Shown here in pieces: positions 53,540-63,593 of a stretch of 64,000 nt of DNA. The notes under the pieces are model-generated. The model searched no databases, was not told the origin of the DNA, and worked only from the letters and a program-made list of their open reading frames with translations. The stretch is from Diaporthe sp. PMI_573 (lineage: Eukaryota; Ascomycota; Sordariomycetes; Diaporthales; Diaporthaceae): assembly GCA_021399435.1 (NCBI GenBank), contig JAJTUP010000076.1:124001-188000 (forward strand), read 5' to 3'. The position numbers and the translations under genes are program-made. How positions within the stretch are numbered: position 1 is the stretch's first letter; each line of letters opens with the position of its first letter.

Positions 53540-53802
53540 TGGTCCAGAGATACTGCCTCCCTTTGCACCGTCTTCTATTGCGTAAGGACACACAACCTGT
53601 CCAAATGCAGCCTTGTAACCCTTCCACAGTGCATAAGGAGCCCATAAAGGGACAGTCACCAGCTTTCCGAGAGGCAAAGGCGTCTAGCCCCATCTCCGTC
53701 GTTTCTTGTCCAGGCCCCTCGTGGTTTCATTAGTCTTTGATCATTCCCGCCGTTCTTGATCGTCTCTGCGTCAACTGAGTTACGTTTTAATCTTTGCGCC
53801 AT
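53540..53802 (-). repeat. 263-bp inverted copy of 35965-36227
   Basis: One difference from the other copy by eye. On the minus strand it begins with the ATG at 53802, preceded 16-27 bp upstream by TATATATATA, a possible TATA box not present in front of the 36-kb copy. The two copies lie 17.3 kb apart in opposite orientation. Confidence 0.9.
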
Positions 53803-54380
53803 CTTCGATTCAGATATATATATAGAGTGAAAAGATTTCCAATGTTCGAGTTTTGACACGTAACGTAAGACTTTTGGTTATCTATTTAAATTCCGTTATA
53901 AGTTCTATCCTAGGGCTTCAGGACATCAACTTCCTATCACTTCGTGTCTAATTTAATACTTTGTGATTAAAGAATTTTAAACTAGGAATAACAGTCGGCA
54001 AAGAATTAGCGAGGCCATATCAAAAACTAAGATTCTATAGGTGATCATAGACATTCTTTCGATATGCTGACAGCGTCCGCCTTTCTTCAGGGCTGCGAGA
54101 TGCATGAGGTCAAATGGTGGCCGCTATGATGAGCGAGTAGGAATTCCCGGAGTGCCGAAGTATAATCTCGGTAACTGGTCCGAGGCCGAGGTTGCAACCT
54201 GTCAGACTAGCATGGGTCTCCACCACACACATCGTCTCTCATGAGTCTAGGTTTAGGAATCACGACAAAAGGAACCTGCCTCTCTTTCAAAAAAACCGTC
54301 AACACCACGCCATCATCAGAAAAGGGAAATTCAGAGCCCCCGGCACCTCCTCCCGCTCCTCTCCCCCTGATTGTGTGAAC
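53803..54380. other. Intergenic, AT-rich
   Basis: No gene seen apart from the TATATATATA string at 53815-53826. Confidence 0.4.
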
Positions 54381-54719
54381 TCAAGAGCTTGCCCGTTCAG
54401 TCATCATGGAGGCACCTTTATCCAAGACTGGTGGATTGTCGCAGTTGTCTTTCTCAGTAATGAAACCCACGGTGCCTTGGTCGGCCGTGGCTGTACCCTT
54501 GCCACATAAAGTACTGTCCTTGCTTGTGTCGTATACAGAGTACTCTTTCTGGTACTCAGGTGTCGCACCGAATTGCTTGGTTTGTTTGTTATAGGTAAGC
54601 CACTTGCCAGGGAGTGCGAGGTTGTAGCCCAGCCAGAGGACACGTAAACTTCCCAAGCCATCGGGTTCGTACCCTATGACTAGAATCGTCCAAACCCATT
54701 CAAAATTGCTGACAGACAT
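54381..54719 (-). CDS. Hypothetical protein, probably the last exon of a partial gene
   Basis: The frame reads YEPDGLGSLRVLWLGYNLAL, then GKWLTYNKQTKQFGATPEYQ and YDTSKDSTLCGKGTATADQG with a stop after TERASS. Amino-acid pattern is that of a folded, possibly secreted domain, but no signal peptide is in reach. An intron-like GTATGT...CTAG at about 54715-54675 suggests an upstream exon (GNNGDQIGYMDVGN); phases did not resolve cleanly. It lies close behind the methyltransferase on the same strand. Family unknown. Confidence 0.3.
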   Translation of the reverse strand: MSVSNFEWVWTILVIGYEPDGLGSLRVLWLGYNLALPGKWLTYNKQTKQFGATPEYQKEYSVYDTSKDSTLCGKGTATADQGTVGFITEKDNCDNPPVLDKGASMMTERASS

Positions 54720-54808
54720 ACATTCCCAACATCCATATATCCAATCTGGTCGCCATTATTTCCGGAAAACAGCTGCCAGTACACACTAGATAACCCAGCC
54801 TTATTGAA

Positions 54809-56494
54809 TTATGCATCGGTCTCCTCCCTGCTGCCCGCCAAGAGCGGTTTGCGCCCATATACGGCAAGCCTAGGTGTCGGTCAACATTTGAACAACCCCT
54901 GACAAGTGACGCCGCCAAGGCTATAGGAAAAACTTACACAATATAGTAAAAATGGATCTTGGTGTCCTTCAAATCCTTCCTCACATCGACGAGAAACACC
55001 TCGACCTCCTCGATCGTCCAGCCGAGTGCCTTAGTGAAGATGTTGATGGTCATGCCATGTATACCATCCAGGATGTTGGTCATCTGCATCAAACCCACAG
55101 CCTTCTCCCGCTCGCCCTTGGCCCACGGGTTCCCAGGGAGCGCAAACTTACGTTCGACAACATCCACGAACCCGGCCTGGATCATCTGGCTCTTGAATCG
55201 CGCCGCAGACCGTCCGCTACGCCCCACCCTCTCGACAGCGTCGAGGAACAGGCGGTTCCACTTCTCCAACGCCGTGCCCGCCAGGGAGCCGTCGATGCAC
55301 TGGAACTCGGCGTAGTAGTCCTGGAACTCGGCCCAGCCGCCCGGGTTGAGGTTGTCGAAGCAGTAGCCGAAGATCCTAGGAAAGTTGCTGAAGGCGCCGA
55401 TCATGAAGCGCGAGTGGATGTAGTCAAACTTGTGCGTGAAGATCCATTCGTCGTCGGCGTCGTCGATCTCGAACCGGCAGTTTGGCGGGACGTATTCGGG
55501 CTGGATCGGGCTGAGGTCGGTGCCCAGCACATCTGACGCGGGATTTTCGTTTGCTGTGAAGAGGGTGAGACGTGGTGTACCAAGGGACTCACTTACGGAG
55601 GACTCATCATACCGAATTCTATACACCAGATGCCGGTTCCTGTACGGCTTCGGTCAGGACTGCTCATGAGAATGACGCCCTCCCGTCTGCTTACCGGTGC
55701 CAAGATCGAGTACGCGTGGCGGGTTGTCAACTGGAGCGAGGGCCAGTTTTCCGAACAACGCGACAGCGATAGAGTGTTGCAGATCTGATATTGTTTAGTA
55801 TACTGAGCCCTCGGTAGCTGGTGTGCAAGACATTGCCACTTACCAAGACGCTCTTGTTCTGACTGTTTTGGTCAGAGTGCTCAGACAATATCAGGAAGTG
55901 GTACTCTGCCGATCAACTCACGATGTCGTTTGGTAGGAAATATTCTTCTCTCGAGTCAGCAAGCATGGAAGGCCTAGGTTAAGGGAGGGAGCAACTGACT
56001 TCCTTCTTTATACTTATGAAATGTCCGTCCGTACTCCTCGACAAACTGGAAGACGCTCGAGCTCACGGATACACTAGACGACCTAAGAGAAATGAGCGTT
56101 GGATCAGTATTAGGAATGATGTTGATATTCACGTACGCCCGTTCAACATCTCCGATGGAGGAGTCTGCGTCGCTACTGTCGTCCACCTAGAGAGTCTCCG
56201 TCAGGGCATCCACTGCTCAAGTGTATTGCGGCAACTCACACTTAATCCCGTAGAGAAGACACTCGGAGGCCCAACCGAGTCATTGTCGTTGACATCTTCC
56301 TGCGACTCGCTGGGCGGCTGCTGCGGCTGGACCTCGACGGGTTCTGCAGCGACTGCATGACTGGCGCTGGCGCCGGGCTCTCCCGGTTCCATGGTCTCGG
56401 GACGGGGAGCGTCGGCGGCAGCGCCGTGGGGCGCTTCTGAGACCTGGGCAAGAGGGCCGCACTGCTTGGTCATGTCATGGCCCTGATCAGCCAT
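54809..56494 (-). CDS. LaeA-like SAM-dependent methyltransferase, eight exons
   Basis: Exons 56494-56240, 56186-56000, 55947-55922, 55862-55844, 55784-55695, 55639-55613, 55553-54938 and 54869-54809. The seven introns are 52-68 bp and every junction keeps phase (donor 2 is GTCAGT, the rest GTAAG-, GTGAG- or GTATG-type), giving 426 residues. A disordered Pro/Ala/Glu-rich head precedes the family core: FQFVEEYGRTFHKYKEGKEY then FLPNDI, SEQERLDLQHS, and SAM motif I VLDLGTGTGIWCIEF assembled across introns 5 and 6. Next come GTDLSPIQPEYVPPNCRFEI, DDADDEWIF, FDYIHSRFMIG and NLNPGGWAEFQDY. It ends with WTIEEVEVFLVDVRKDLKDT and, in the last exon, VYGRKP. This is the full plan of LaeA/TAM-domain-like fungal methyltransferases, often linked to secondary metabolism, and it appears intact. 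Confidence 0.9.
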
Positions 56495-57414
56495 CCTCAC
56501 CTGCCCTTCGGCACGAGTCGACTGCAACCCGACGCGGGGTTTCACCACCACTGCCACAGCCCAAGACCTCCTTTGGATAATGCCGGCGTGTTTGCCCAAG
56601 TTCCCGTGACATCGAGCAATGGAGACGGCAGAGCGACGCGACACAGTTGCCCTTGGACCAGACGAGCACTAGAGCAACGGAGCGTCGTCTTATGTTGATT
56701 GAGCCTCCACCTGGCTGTTATGGCAGGACCTGAGTCATGTTCGGCTGGACGCATTGAAGCCCTAGCCTATTCCGTACTAACGGTGCCACTGTCCATATTC
56801 AGAACCAGCGACGTGTGGGGCTAGGATTGCCTTGGCGACCAAGGCACTCGGGTATATTGCGTTACGGCTGCCCTTGTTCCCTTCCTGTTCATGTACAAAC
56901 TGGTCGGGTGGTCGAGATATGCTTATATACTAGAACGGCCAATTTTGAGACAGAGAGAACCTAAATCGTGGCCATGACGTTCAGGCAAAGGCCGATGGCG
57001 CCGGTGCCGACACAAATCCTAGTGAGTCGTCGGCCGCAGGCGGCGCCGAATATGTGGAGTGCATGGGCGACGTTGCGGGCGTGTAGGCGGCCACTACAGC
57101 AAATGTATCGGATATAGGGGTAAAGTCCAGTTGTCCAACAGAGACCCCCTTCGTACTTAGAGGGCTCCCAACTAAAGTAGCTGTCATCGGGATGGAACCA
57201 TACGATGCCGTAGAGGCATTACTACTAGAGCTTGCCCCAGAGACTATATCAGATACGCAATGATGATTTGCTTGCCGTTGGACTTTGATTGGCCTTTTCC
57301 CAGTCGTTCGGCCGTCATTGGCTTCTTGCTCCAATACTCGGATGGGAGCCCGTCGTGTGTGGGCCAGACCTGCGTATATCGATATCCACCGAAATTCTGG
57401 CCCTTATATCGATA
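56495..57414. other. Promoter side of the methyltransferase; Fot insertion site
   Basis: No convincing gene. A Ser/Ala-rich minus-strand frame (56981-57334, begins at TTG) is probably chance. The TA at 57413-57414 is the target duplication of the Fot/pogo element. Confidence 0.4.
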
Positions 57415-57542
57415 ACGTGGTTGGACAGTCAGCCGGTCAGGACAGATGCCCGGTCACTTTTGCTAACTCTACCAACTTTAGTCAACCCCAGCACCCACCC
57501 AGTGCAATAGAATCAATAAAAGCTGGCACCAATTGGTGCCAA
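57415..57542 (+). repeat. Left terminal inverted repeat of the Fot/pogo element
   Basis: 128 bp, ending in the palindrome TTGGCACCAATTGGTGCCAA-like string (GCTGGCACCAATTGGTGCC). Confidence 0.9.
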
Positions 57543-57734
57543 TTGCTTCAAATTGCTTATTTCTAATTGATTTGGGTAATTTAGAGTGGTGGTATGGTTG
57601 CAGTGCCAGTCTGAAAATTTAAAGTTTGGGTGAGCAGGTCTGTTTTTGGTGCAGATCGCGTCCCCATTTTTCGCGTTAGTCTCGCATCACCCTACCTACT
57701 TAAATATTCAACACGCTAGAAGTCAACATCTACA

Positions 57735-59374
57735 ATGCCAATCTACTCAAAAGAAGAAAAAGTCAAACTAGCGCTTCAGGCAATTGAGAACTCTAAAAAA
57801 AATCAAAAGAAACCCTTAAGTGCACGTCAAGCTGCACGGATTTTCAACGTTCCACGCAGCACAATAATCGACAGGATGAACAACCGACCACATCGCGAAG
57901 AATCACGCGTCGAAAAGCATAAACTTGACCCAGTCGAAGAGCAAACGCTTATTCGATATATAATTGAGCAAGATGCACGAGCATTTCCAATGCGACTTTC
58001 TGGTGTGGAAGATATGGCCAACCTCTTGCTCGCGTCGCGTGATGGCAAGCCTGTTGGTACCAAATGGGCACGACGCTTTGTGGATGCACAACCAAGCTTG
58101 AAGACCAAGTTTAATCGGCCATATAACTACCAGAGGGCTCTCTGCGAAGATCCAGAGGTTATTGGGAACTGGTTCCGGCTCCTCCGCAACATGATGGCCA
58201 AATATGGGGTCCTAGACGATGACCTATACAACTTCGACGAGACTGGCTTCATGATGGGTGTGATAACCGCAACATTGGTTGTTACACGTTCTGATCGACA
58301 CGGAAAGCCAAATCTATTCAACCTGGAAACCGGGAATGGGCAACAGCTATTGAATGTATCAATGCGAAGGGCTGGTGTATCCCGCCGTTCGTGATCGTCC
58401 AGGGTGCCTACCACCTTGCCAACTGGACAACGGAGTCTGGCTTTCCACCAAGCTGGATAATCAAGCCTACTCCAAATGGGTGGACAGATAACGAGACTGG
58501 TCTAGAATGGATTCGGCACTTCGACAAGCATACAATCAAGCGGACCAAGGGTAAATACCGGATGCTTGTCCTAGATGGACATGAAAGCCATATATCAGCG
58601 GAGTTCGAGCAATACTGCAAAGAGAACAACATTATCCCTATTAGCATGCCACCGCATTCATCTCATCTACTCCAGCCATTGGACGTTGCATTGTTCTCGC
58701 CATTGAAGCGTGCATACGGCGATGAGATCAACCTCTTCATCCGGGCCTCGATCAACCACATCACCAAGTCCGAGTTCTTCATTGCGTTTAAGGCAGCCCA
58801 CGACAAGGTCTTTACGGAAGAAAACATGAAAGATGGGTTCAGAGGGGCTGGTATTTCTCCATGGAACCCAGACTCTATCATTTCTAAGCTGGATATCCGC
58901 CTACAAACTCCGGTGCAATCCCTCCCCGTGTCACCATCGAAATGGGAATCACAGACACCCTCTAATGCCCACCAGACTGTCCAGCAATCAAGTTTCATTC
59001 AGGGCAAGATCTCTAACCATCAGGGCAGCTCCCCTACACCAATTATCCAGGCAGTTGAAAAGTTCACGAAGGGTGCACAAGCAATGGCGCATCAGATCAC
59101 TCTTTTGAATGATCGGGTCCGTACCCTTGAGAAGGCTAATATTGGGCTCGCCAAGCGTCGGAGAGCTAAAAGAAGTCGGGTACAGCTTGGAGGGGCACTT
59201 AGTATTGAGGATTCCCAGGCGATAATCGAGGAAAAACAGAAGGGGAAGCGGCCAGCTGGTGAAATCGGTGGTGGCGCAGAGGATGATGATGATGATGATA
59301 TTGTTTTACGCCGGGGGCCGCACCGCAAGCGGTACGACCAGACCTTGATCTCAGAGGGTACAGGGCGTGTCTAG
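57735..59374 (+). pseudogene. Fot/pogo transposase with a single -1 frameshift
   Basis: ATG at 57735. The Psq-type HTH covers residues 1-50 (LSARQAARIFNVPRSTIIDR), followed by a CENP-B-type domain (KLDPVEEQTLIRYIIEQDAR; VEDMANLLLASRDGKPVGTK). First catalytic Asp168 is in LYNFDETGFMMG. Near 58308 one base appears lost: the first frame becomes NLETGNGQQLLNV and stops at 58394, while the next frame reads IQPGNREWATAIECINAKGW then CIPPFVIVQGAYHLANW. It continues with the second Asp in VLDGHESH and the third in LLQPLDVALFSPLK. A basic tail RRRAKRSRVQLGGALSIED and an Asp run follow to the stop at 59374. All three catalytic acids remain, so the frameshift is the only evident lesion. Confidence 0.85.
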
Positions 59375-59901
59375 CTAGGTAAGGGACATCCCCTTTATAA
59401 CAATCAAGTCAACCCATTAGACAAATCTCATCCAGTGATGCTAAGCCAAAGCCGTTCTCGCTATTTTCCTACCGCCGGTTGTAGGTCCATAACATTCCAC
59501 CAAGCTTCATTACTACCTGGATTCCCAAAAACTGAGAGGGAAACCTCGCAGGGGAAACCTCTCAGGGTAGTGTAGCGACCGCCGTCGTGTCGTTTCGAGC
59601 AGGGAGGTGTGGTAGTCCTCGCTGTTGCCGGTTGGCCTCGAAGGTCGAGCGGGGAGGAGGTAGTAGTCCTCGCCGTTGCGCGGAGGGGAAGAAGCCATCA
59701 CGCCTTCCCTAACGTTGGATATAGATGGGGCAAGGTCTACTCCAAGTTCGTGATGGCCACGCGAGGAGGTGCGTCGTCTCGTCGCTTGCGCAGTTGTCGG
59801 ATCTCGAAAGCAAGTTTCGAAGTTTTCGCGTTTTTGACCGCTTGTTAGGCCAAAGTTATGCGTGCCATAGTAAAATGGCGTAATTTCTAGCAGGGTGCTA
59901 A

Positions 59902-60106
59902 CAGCAGCGTGCCAAGAAATTAAGAGTCGAGGGGAAGGTGTGTGGCGCAGAGGAGGCGGACCGCGGCGGACCGAGCAAACGACGATGTGGCAACTGCGGC
60001 GAGACTGGGCATTATGCAACAACTTGTCAGAAAGATGTAGAAGGGTCTAGTCAGTCAGATTCTGAGTGTATAATAGTACATTTTTAAGCGGTCTGCAGCG
60101 GACCGC
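59902..60106 (+). mobile_element. Relic of another pogo-type transposase: CCHC tail plus palindromic end
   Basis: The frame reads QQRAKKLRVEGKVCGAEEAD, then SKRRCGNCGETGHYATTCQK and DVEGSSQSDSECIIVHF, with a stop at 60085-60087. The basic RAKK..RV string plus a CCHC knuckle (C-x2-C-x4-H-x4-C) and Ser/Asp end are the usual C-terminus of zinc-knuckle pogo transposases. It duplicates the role of the RRRAKRSRV tail already present at 59130, so it comes from a different element. Directly after the stop lies AAGCGGTCTGCAGCGGACCGC (60086-60106), the third copy of the palindromic end motif. Confidence 0.6.
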
Positions 60107-60281
60107 CCAATTACTTGGTCTGGATGGTGTAGATTGAGGTTAATTCTGCACGGCTCAAATGCTCCATTTTGGTGGGGAAGCCGATTTTCCCACCAAAAGT
60201 CGGCCACTTTAGACTGGCACTGCAGCCACGCTAACCTCTCTCAATTGACTAAGTCGATTGAAATTGAGCAATTGAGACTAG

Positions 60282-60409
60282 TTGGCACCAATTGGTGCCA
60301 ACTTTTATTGATTCTATTGCACTGGGTGGGTGCTGGGGTTGACTAAAGTTGGTGGAGTTAGCAAAAGTGACCGGGCATCTGTCCTGACCGGCTGACTGTC
60401 CAACCACGT
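60282..60409 (-). repeat. Right terminal inverted repeat of the Fot/pogo element
   Basis: Reverse complement of 57415-57542 with two transitions. Confidence 0.9.
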
Positions 60410-60411
60410 TA

Positions 60412-61398
60412 GCTGTTGAAATCGATGTGGAAGTTACAAGCAGAATTGAGGGTAAAAGGAGGTGGCGGCCAGGGAAATTAGGTGATCAGCCTTACGTACA
60501 AGCCACACATAGCCTTAGTTACGGGGTCGCTGTTAGGATTTATACCAGTCCGCAGTTACAGTCACTAACAGTGGCTAGTAGACCCACTTTATATCAACGA
60601 AATCAACGAGATCCACCAATTTCAAGGTAATATTGAGTTGGGCAGCTTACTAATAAAGTCCTCCATTGAGTTGGTTGAGTTGGCCGTTGATCAACTCGTT
60701 GATCAACTCGTTGATTACGTTGAGTTGTTTGGGTCTCTGTTGTGGTTTGTGTGTTGTCGTTGGCTGAGGTGTCACTCTGCCATCCCTTTTCGTCGGACGG
60801 GGACTCGTGACCATCATCAGTTCCGTCGCCGACCGTTCGGGTTGATCCCGAAGGAGCAATATGATGGATCTTGGATATTACTTGCAAGGGCCAGCGAATT
60901 CTCAGTGATGTCTTGAGGAGCCCCGTTTCGGCTTTGCAACCAGGTGGCTCGTGCACCGGCTGGGGAGGGTTTCCACCTCAACTTCGTTGAAAATCCCCCG
61001 ATTGCAGTCCGGCAAACTTCAGACTTTGGTTATTACTCAGCACCTTAAAAGTTGCCAAGTCCAACTTCGTTCCTCAAGGCTCTTTTGGGCAAACCGCTTG
61101 CGGTTTGCGTCACCTGTGCCGTGTCGTCTTCCTGTGGTTATCACGTGAACTTGCACCTCCGGGTTGCACCTAAGCACCATCTGGCATCTGCCGGGCCTCT
61201 GAGGCTTGCTACTGGCGGTGCACAGACCAGCCCTAGCCACCTTGCCGCCCCGCAAAGAGAAGCCGTCATCGGGAGGAATCAGTTGCAACATGGATGATGA
61301 GACTTACGCAAATATGACGCCAGCATATATTTCCCTGCGGTTTCACTACGAGCAATGTATTCGACGTCAGGCATTTCTTGCTCTGCTTCTCTACCAGC
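60412..61398. other. Intergenic with a short tandem palindrome
   Basis: GTTGATCAACTC is repeated in tandem at 60686-60697 and 60698-60709, within a run of GTTGAGTTG-like units (60645-60735) that resembles hAT subterminal sequence. No gene motif was found. A GC-richer patch at 61080-61290 has overlapping frames on both strands, none recognisable. Confidence 0.4.
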
Positions 61399-61921
61399 AT
61401 GGATGGTGCCACGTCGCTACAAAACATCATCGATTATCACTTCAAAAACGACAAGCTACTCAATGAGGCCGTTCTCGCAGCAGGAGCTTCGGTCTCAGAC
61501 GTTCAAGTTGATGGCAATAAGCAAGGAAACAAAGGTCTGGCTCTGATTGGAGACGCTCTCATTCGCTTGGCCATCGTCGATCAGGGTTACGCAGATGGAG
61601 CACGTACAGGTGAGGATCAAGGCCTAAGTGGCAATTCACGTTTAACATCACATAGGGGAAAGCAGCGATATTGTCAAGGATCGCGGATCAAATATGTCTC
61701 TCGTGAGGGATGCTCATAAGCTCGACTTGGGCAAGTTCGTCATAAAAAACCCTAGTCAAGGGAAGTCAGTGTCTCGATCCACACTGGCGTCCACTGTCGA
61801 GGCTTTGGTAGGAGCTGTCTGGTTGGACTCGGTCAGGGACTTTGAACGGGTACGAGCAGTGATTAAAAGGTTGAGGATTATTGATGACGGAGGAGGTTCC
61901 GCTGGAGAACAGAAAGACTAA
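61399..61921 (+). CDS. Small RNase III-fold protein with degenerate active site, two exons
   Basis: Exon 1 61399-61609, intron 61610-61655 (46 bp; donor GTGAGG, acceptor CATAG), exon 2 61656-61921; phase 1 kept, 158 residues from the ATG in MDGATSLQNIIDYHF. The pattern LLNEAVLAAG, GNKGLALIGDALIRLAIVD and later STLASTVEALVGAVWLDSVR is a single RNase III domain. In catalytic RNase III the first motif is NERLEFLGDxxL and the second LADxFEALIGA. Here the Glu of LEFLGD is Ala (LALIGD) and the Asp of LAD is Ser (LAS), while Asp of GD and Glu of VEAL remain. Metal-dependent cleavage is therefore doubtful; the protein may bind RNA or dimerise only. No dsRNA-binding domain follows. Similar small proteins occur in many filamentous fungi. 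Confidence 0.75.
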
Positions 61922-63439
61922 AACAGCCCCAATTCAAGCATAGTCATCCCTCCGCGGCCGTTTACGTCATGACCGCTTCCTCTGGCGAGGATTCAGCCGC
62001 TTTTTTGTCCACTTCCATGATCCGATAAATAAATTCTTCAGTGGATCTGCTAGGATATTTCGTCATTCAACGGAGCTAGCGAGGCCTGGTCGAATAATGG
62101 CACAGTTTGCCCTTTTTGCTGGATGGCCTCATCTCCAGGCTCACAGAGAAAGGAAAGCTGCCAAGCCCGAGGATGCTGGCAGCCACATTGGTTAAACGTA
62201 GTTCAGCTTGCCAGCATAGTCATCGATTCTGAAGGCTCAGTCCGGTGCCTCCAAGCAATGATGCCAACCGACACCGCTTTACGACGAAGTGGTGGCTTCG
62301 GACTATATTCTGCGTTTCGAATGGGGAAATCAAAGCAGTCATACGCCTTGATATCCACTATGGAGAGAAAGAGTCGCGTGTGTTGCTGACGGATTGCGGG
62401 CCAACCACAGAGAGTGCGTTTAAGTCTGAGTGGGGGATATCTTCGAGCGGCCGGCCTACTTGTTTTATAGTGACCGTGCCGGGGCAATTGGAACCGTGGA
62501 GCCAACGAATTGTGCGTGTACAGTAGATCCCGCGTGGTACACCCGCGTCATCCTGGAGGAACCTAGCAATCCTGATATTGTGAGCTCAGATGGTTGAGAT
62601 TAGCATCATCAGGAACATTGTGCTATGCTCGTCAGAGAAGGGCAAACTTGCAGTTGCTGAGAGGGACTGTGAGCTTTTGTGTATATCACTTGATGCCAGA
62701 GAGTTAGGTACAGGAACGGGGTGTCAAGATTCTCGGAGGACAAAACGTAAACAAAGTCTCAGCCCAAGGCCCAAGGCACAAGGCCCTTCGGCAACTTAGG
62801 TATCAAACCACCGAATTTTTCAAGCACGTCCTGTTTTGTTGCTGTAGCATCTCCCAGAGAGACGGCGTAATTCCGCCCCACTGTTCTTCGGTTGCTTCCC
62901 AGAAGCTCGTACAGTTCTCCGTTGTTCTGCCAGAACGTTAGCTTGACAGGGCGACATTTCCAGGTTAAGGATACACGAGACATGTGAGACTCCAAGGTCG
63001 AAATGGTCTTCTGACCGTGAGAGCATTGGCACCGATAGGAAGCTACTGACGGGAGATATCTAAACGGGCCAGTTTTGTTTGCATTACTTCCAATCTACGG
63101 AAAATCAGCATGTGTTGAAGTTCATCGTGGAGCTTTACAAGACGGGCCTACCCTATATCTCAGTGCTAGAAAGATACCAGGGTGCTCACGTATTCCCCCA
63201 CACTTGCGCAAGTACCCTCTAAACAATATTAGTCGCATTTCATGGTCACGAGGATTCGCTTTTCAACCTCTCCCACGCTGGACATAGTCCTCATGGGAAT
63301 TTGGGAAATGGTCTCATTCTGTCAGATGTGACGGGTGCTTTGGGTTAGGTGCCTGAGGCATCAATGGTTGAATCATGACAAAAAGACATCATCACAAAGC
63401 GTCAGGGGTCGGTTGACGCGTTCAAGAAATGAGAGTTTC
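61922..63439. other. Gene-poor stretch with weak ORFs
   Basis: A plus-strand frame at 62245-62526 (NGEIKAVIRLDIHYGEKESR, TCFIVTVPGQLEPWSQR) and a minus-strand frame at 62759-62995 (RVSLTWKCRPVKLTFWQNNG, NYAVSLGDATATKQDVLEKF) look somewhat protein-like but I cannot place them. They may be exons of hypothetical genes. Confidence 0.3.
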
Positions 63440-63575
63440 AGCGAACCGCGCCACTCGTTCGACCGAATCGATCGATTTCGATCGAACGTTTGGGCCCGTT
63501 CGATTCGATAGCGAATAAAATTCGATTCGATAAAGACTTGGCATCGAATTAGTCTATCAATTCGATTCCCGTTCG
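63440..63575. repeat. TTCGAT-rich degenerate repeat
   Basis: About ten copies of TCGAT/ATTCGATTCGATA/GTTCGAT-type words in both orientations (for example GTTCGATTCGATA and AATTCGATTCGATA). Low-complexity, palindrome-rich, no coding sense. Confidence 0.6.
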
Positions 63576-63593
63576 CAAGATGTCCATCCCTGG

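Larger units (their letters stand above)
57415..60409 (+). mobile_element. Fot/pogo-family DNA transposon, 2,995 bp, complete ends
   Basis: The unit begins ACGTGGTTGGACAG and ends CTGTCCAACCACGT, flanked by TA at 57413-57414 and 60410-60411, the duplication of Tc1/mariner-pogo elements. Terminal inverted repeats of 128 bp (57415-57542, 60282-60409) differ at two positions, both C/T. It encodes a transposase (57735-59374) with one frameshift. Its length exceeds the usual 2 kb or so of Fot elements because of extra sequence between 59375 and about 60106, including a relic of another transposase. Confidence 0.92.

Noticed and set aside
54952..55536. 194-codon plus-strand frame
   Set aside because: Antisense shadow of the methyltransferase's largest exon, in GC-rich coding sequence.
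42617..56494. A biosynthetic gene cluster made of the P450, methyltransferase and transcription factor
   Set aside because: No polyketide synthase, NRPS, terpene synthase or transporter is present, and unrelated genes and transposons lie between. Reported only as a possibility.
59513..60022. 169-codon minus-strand frame within the Fot element
   Set aside because: Arg/Ser/Pro-rich with no motif. It overlaps the plus-strand CCHC relic.
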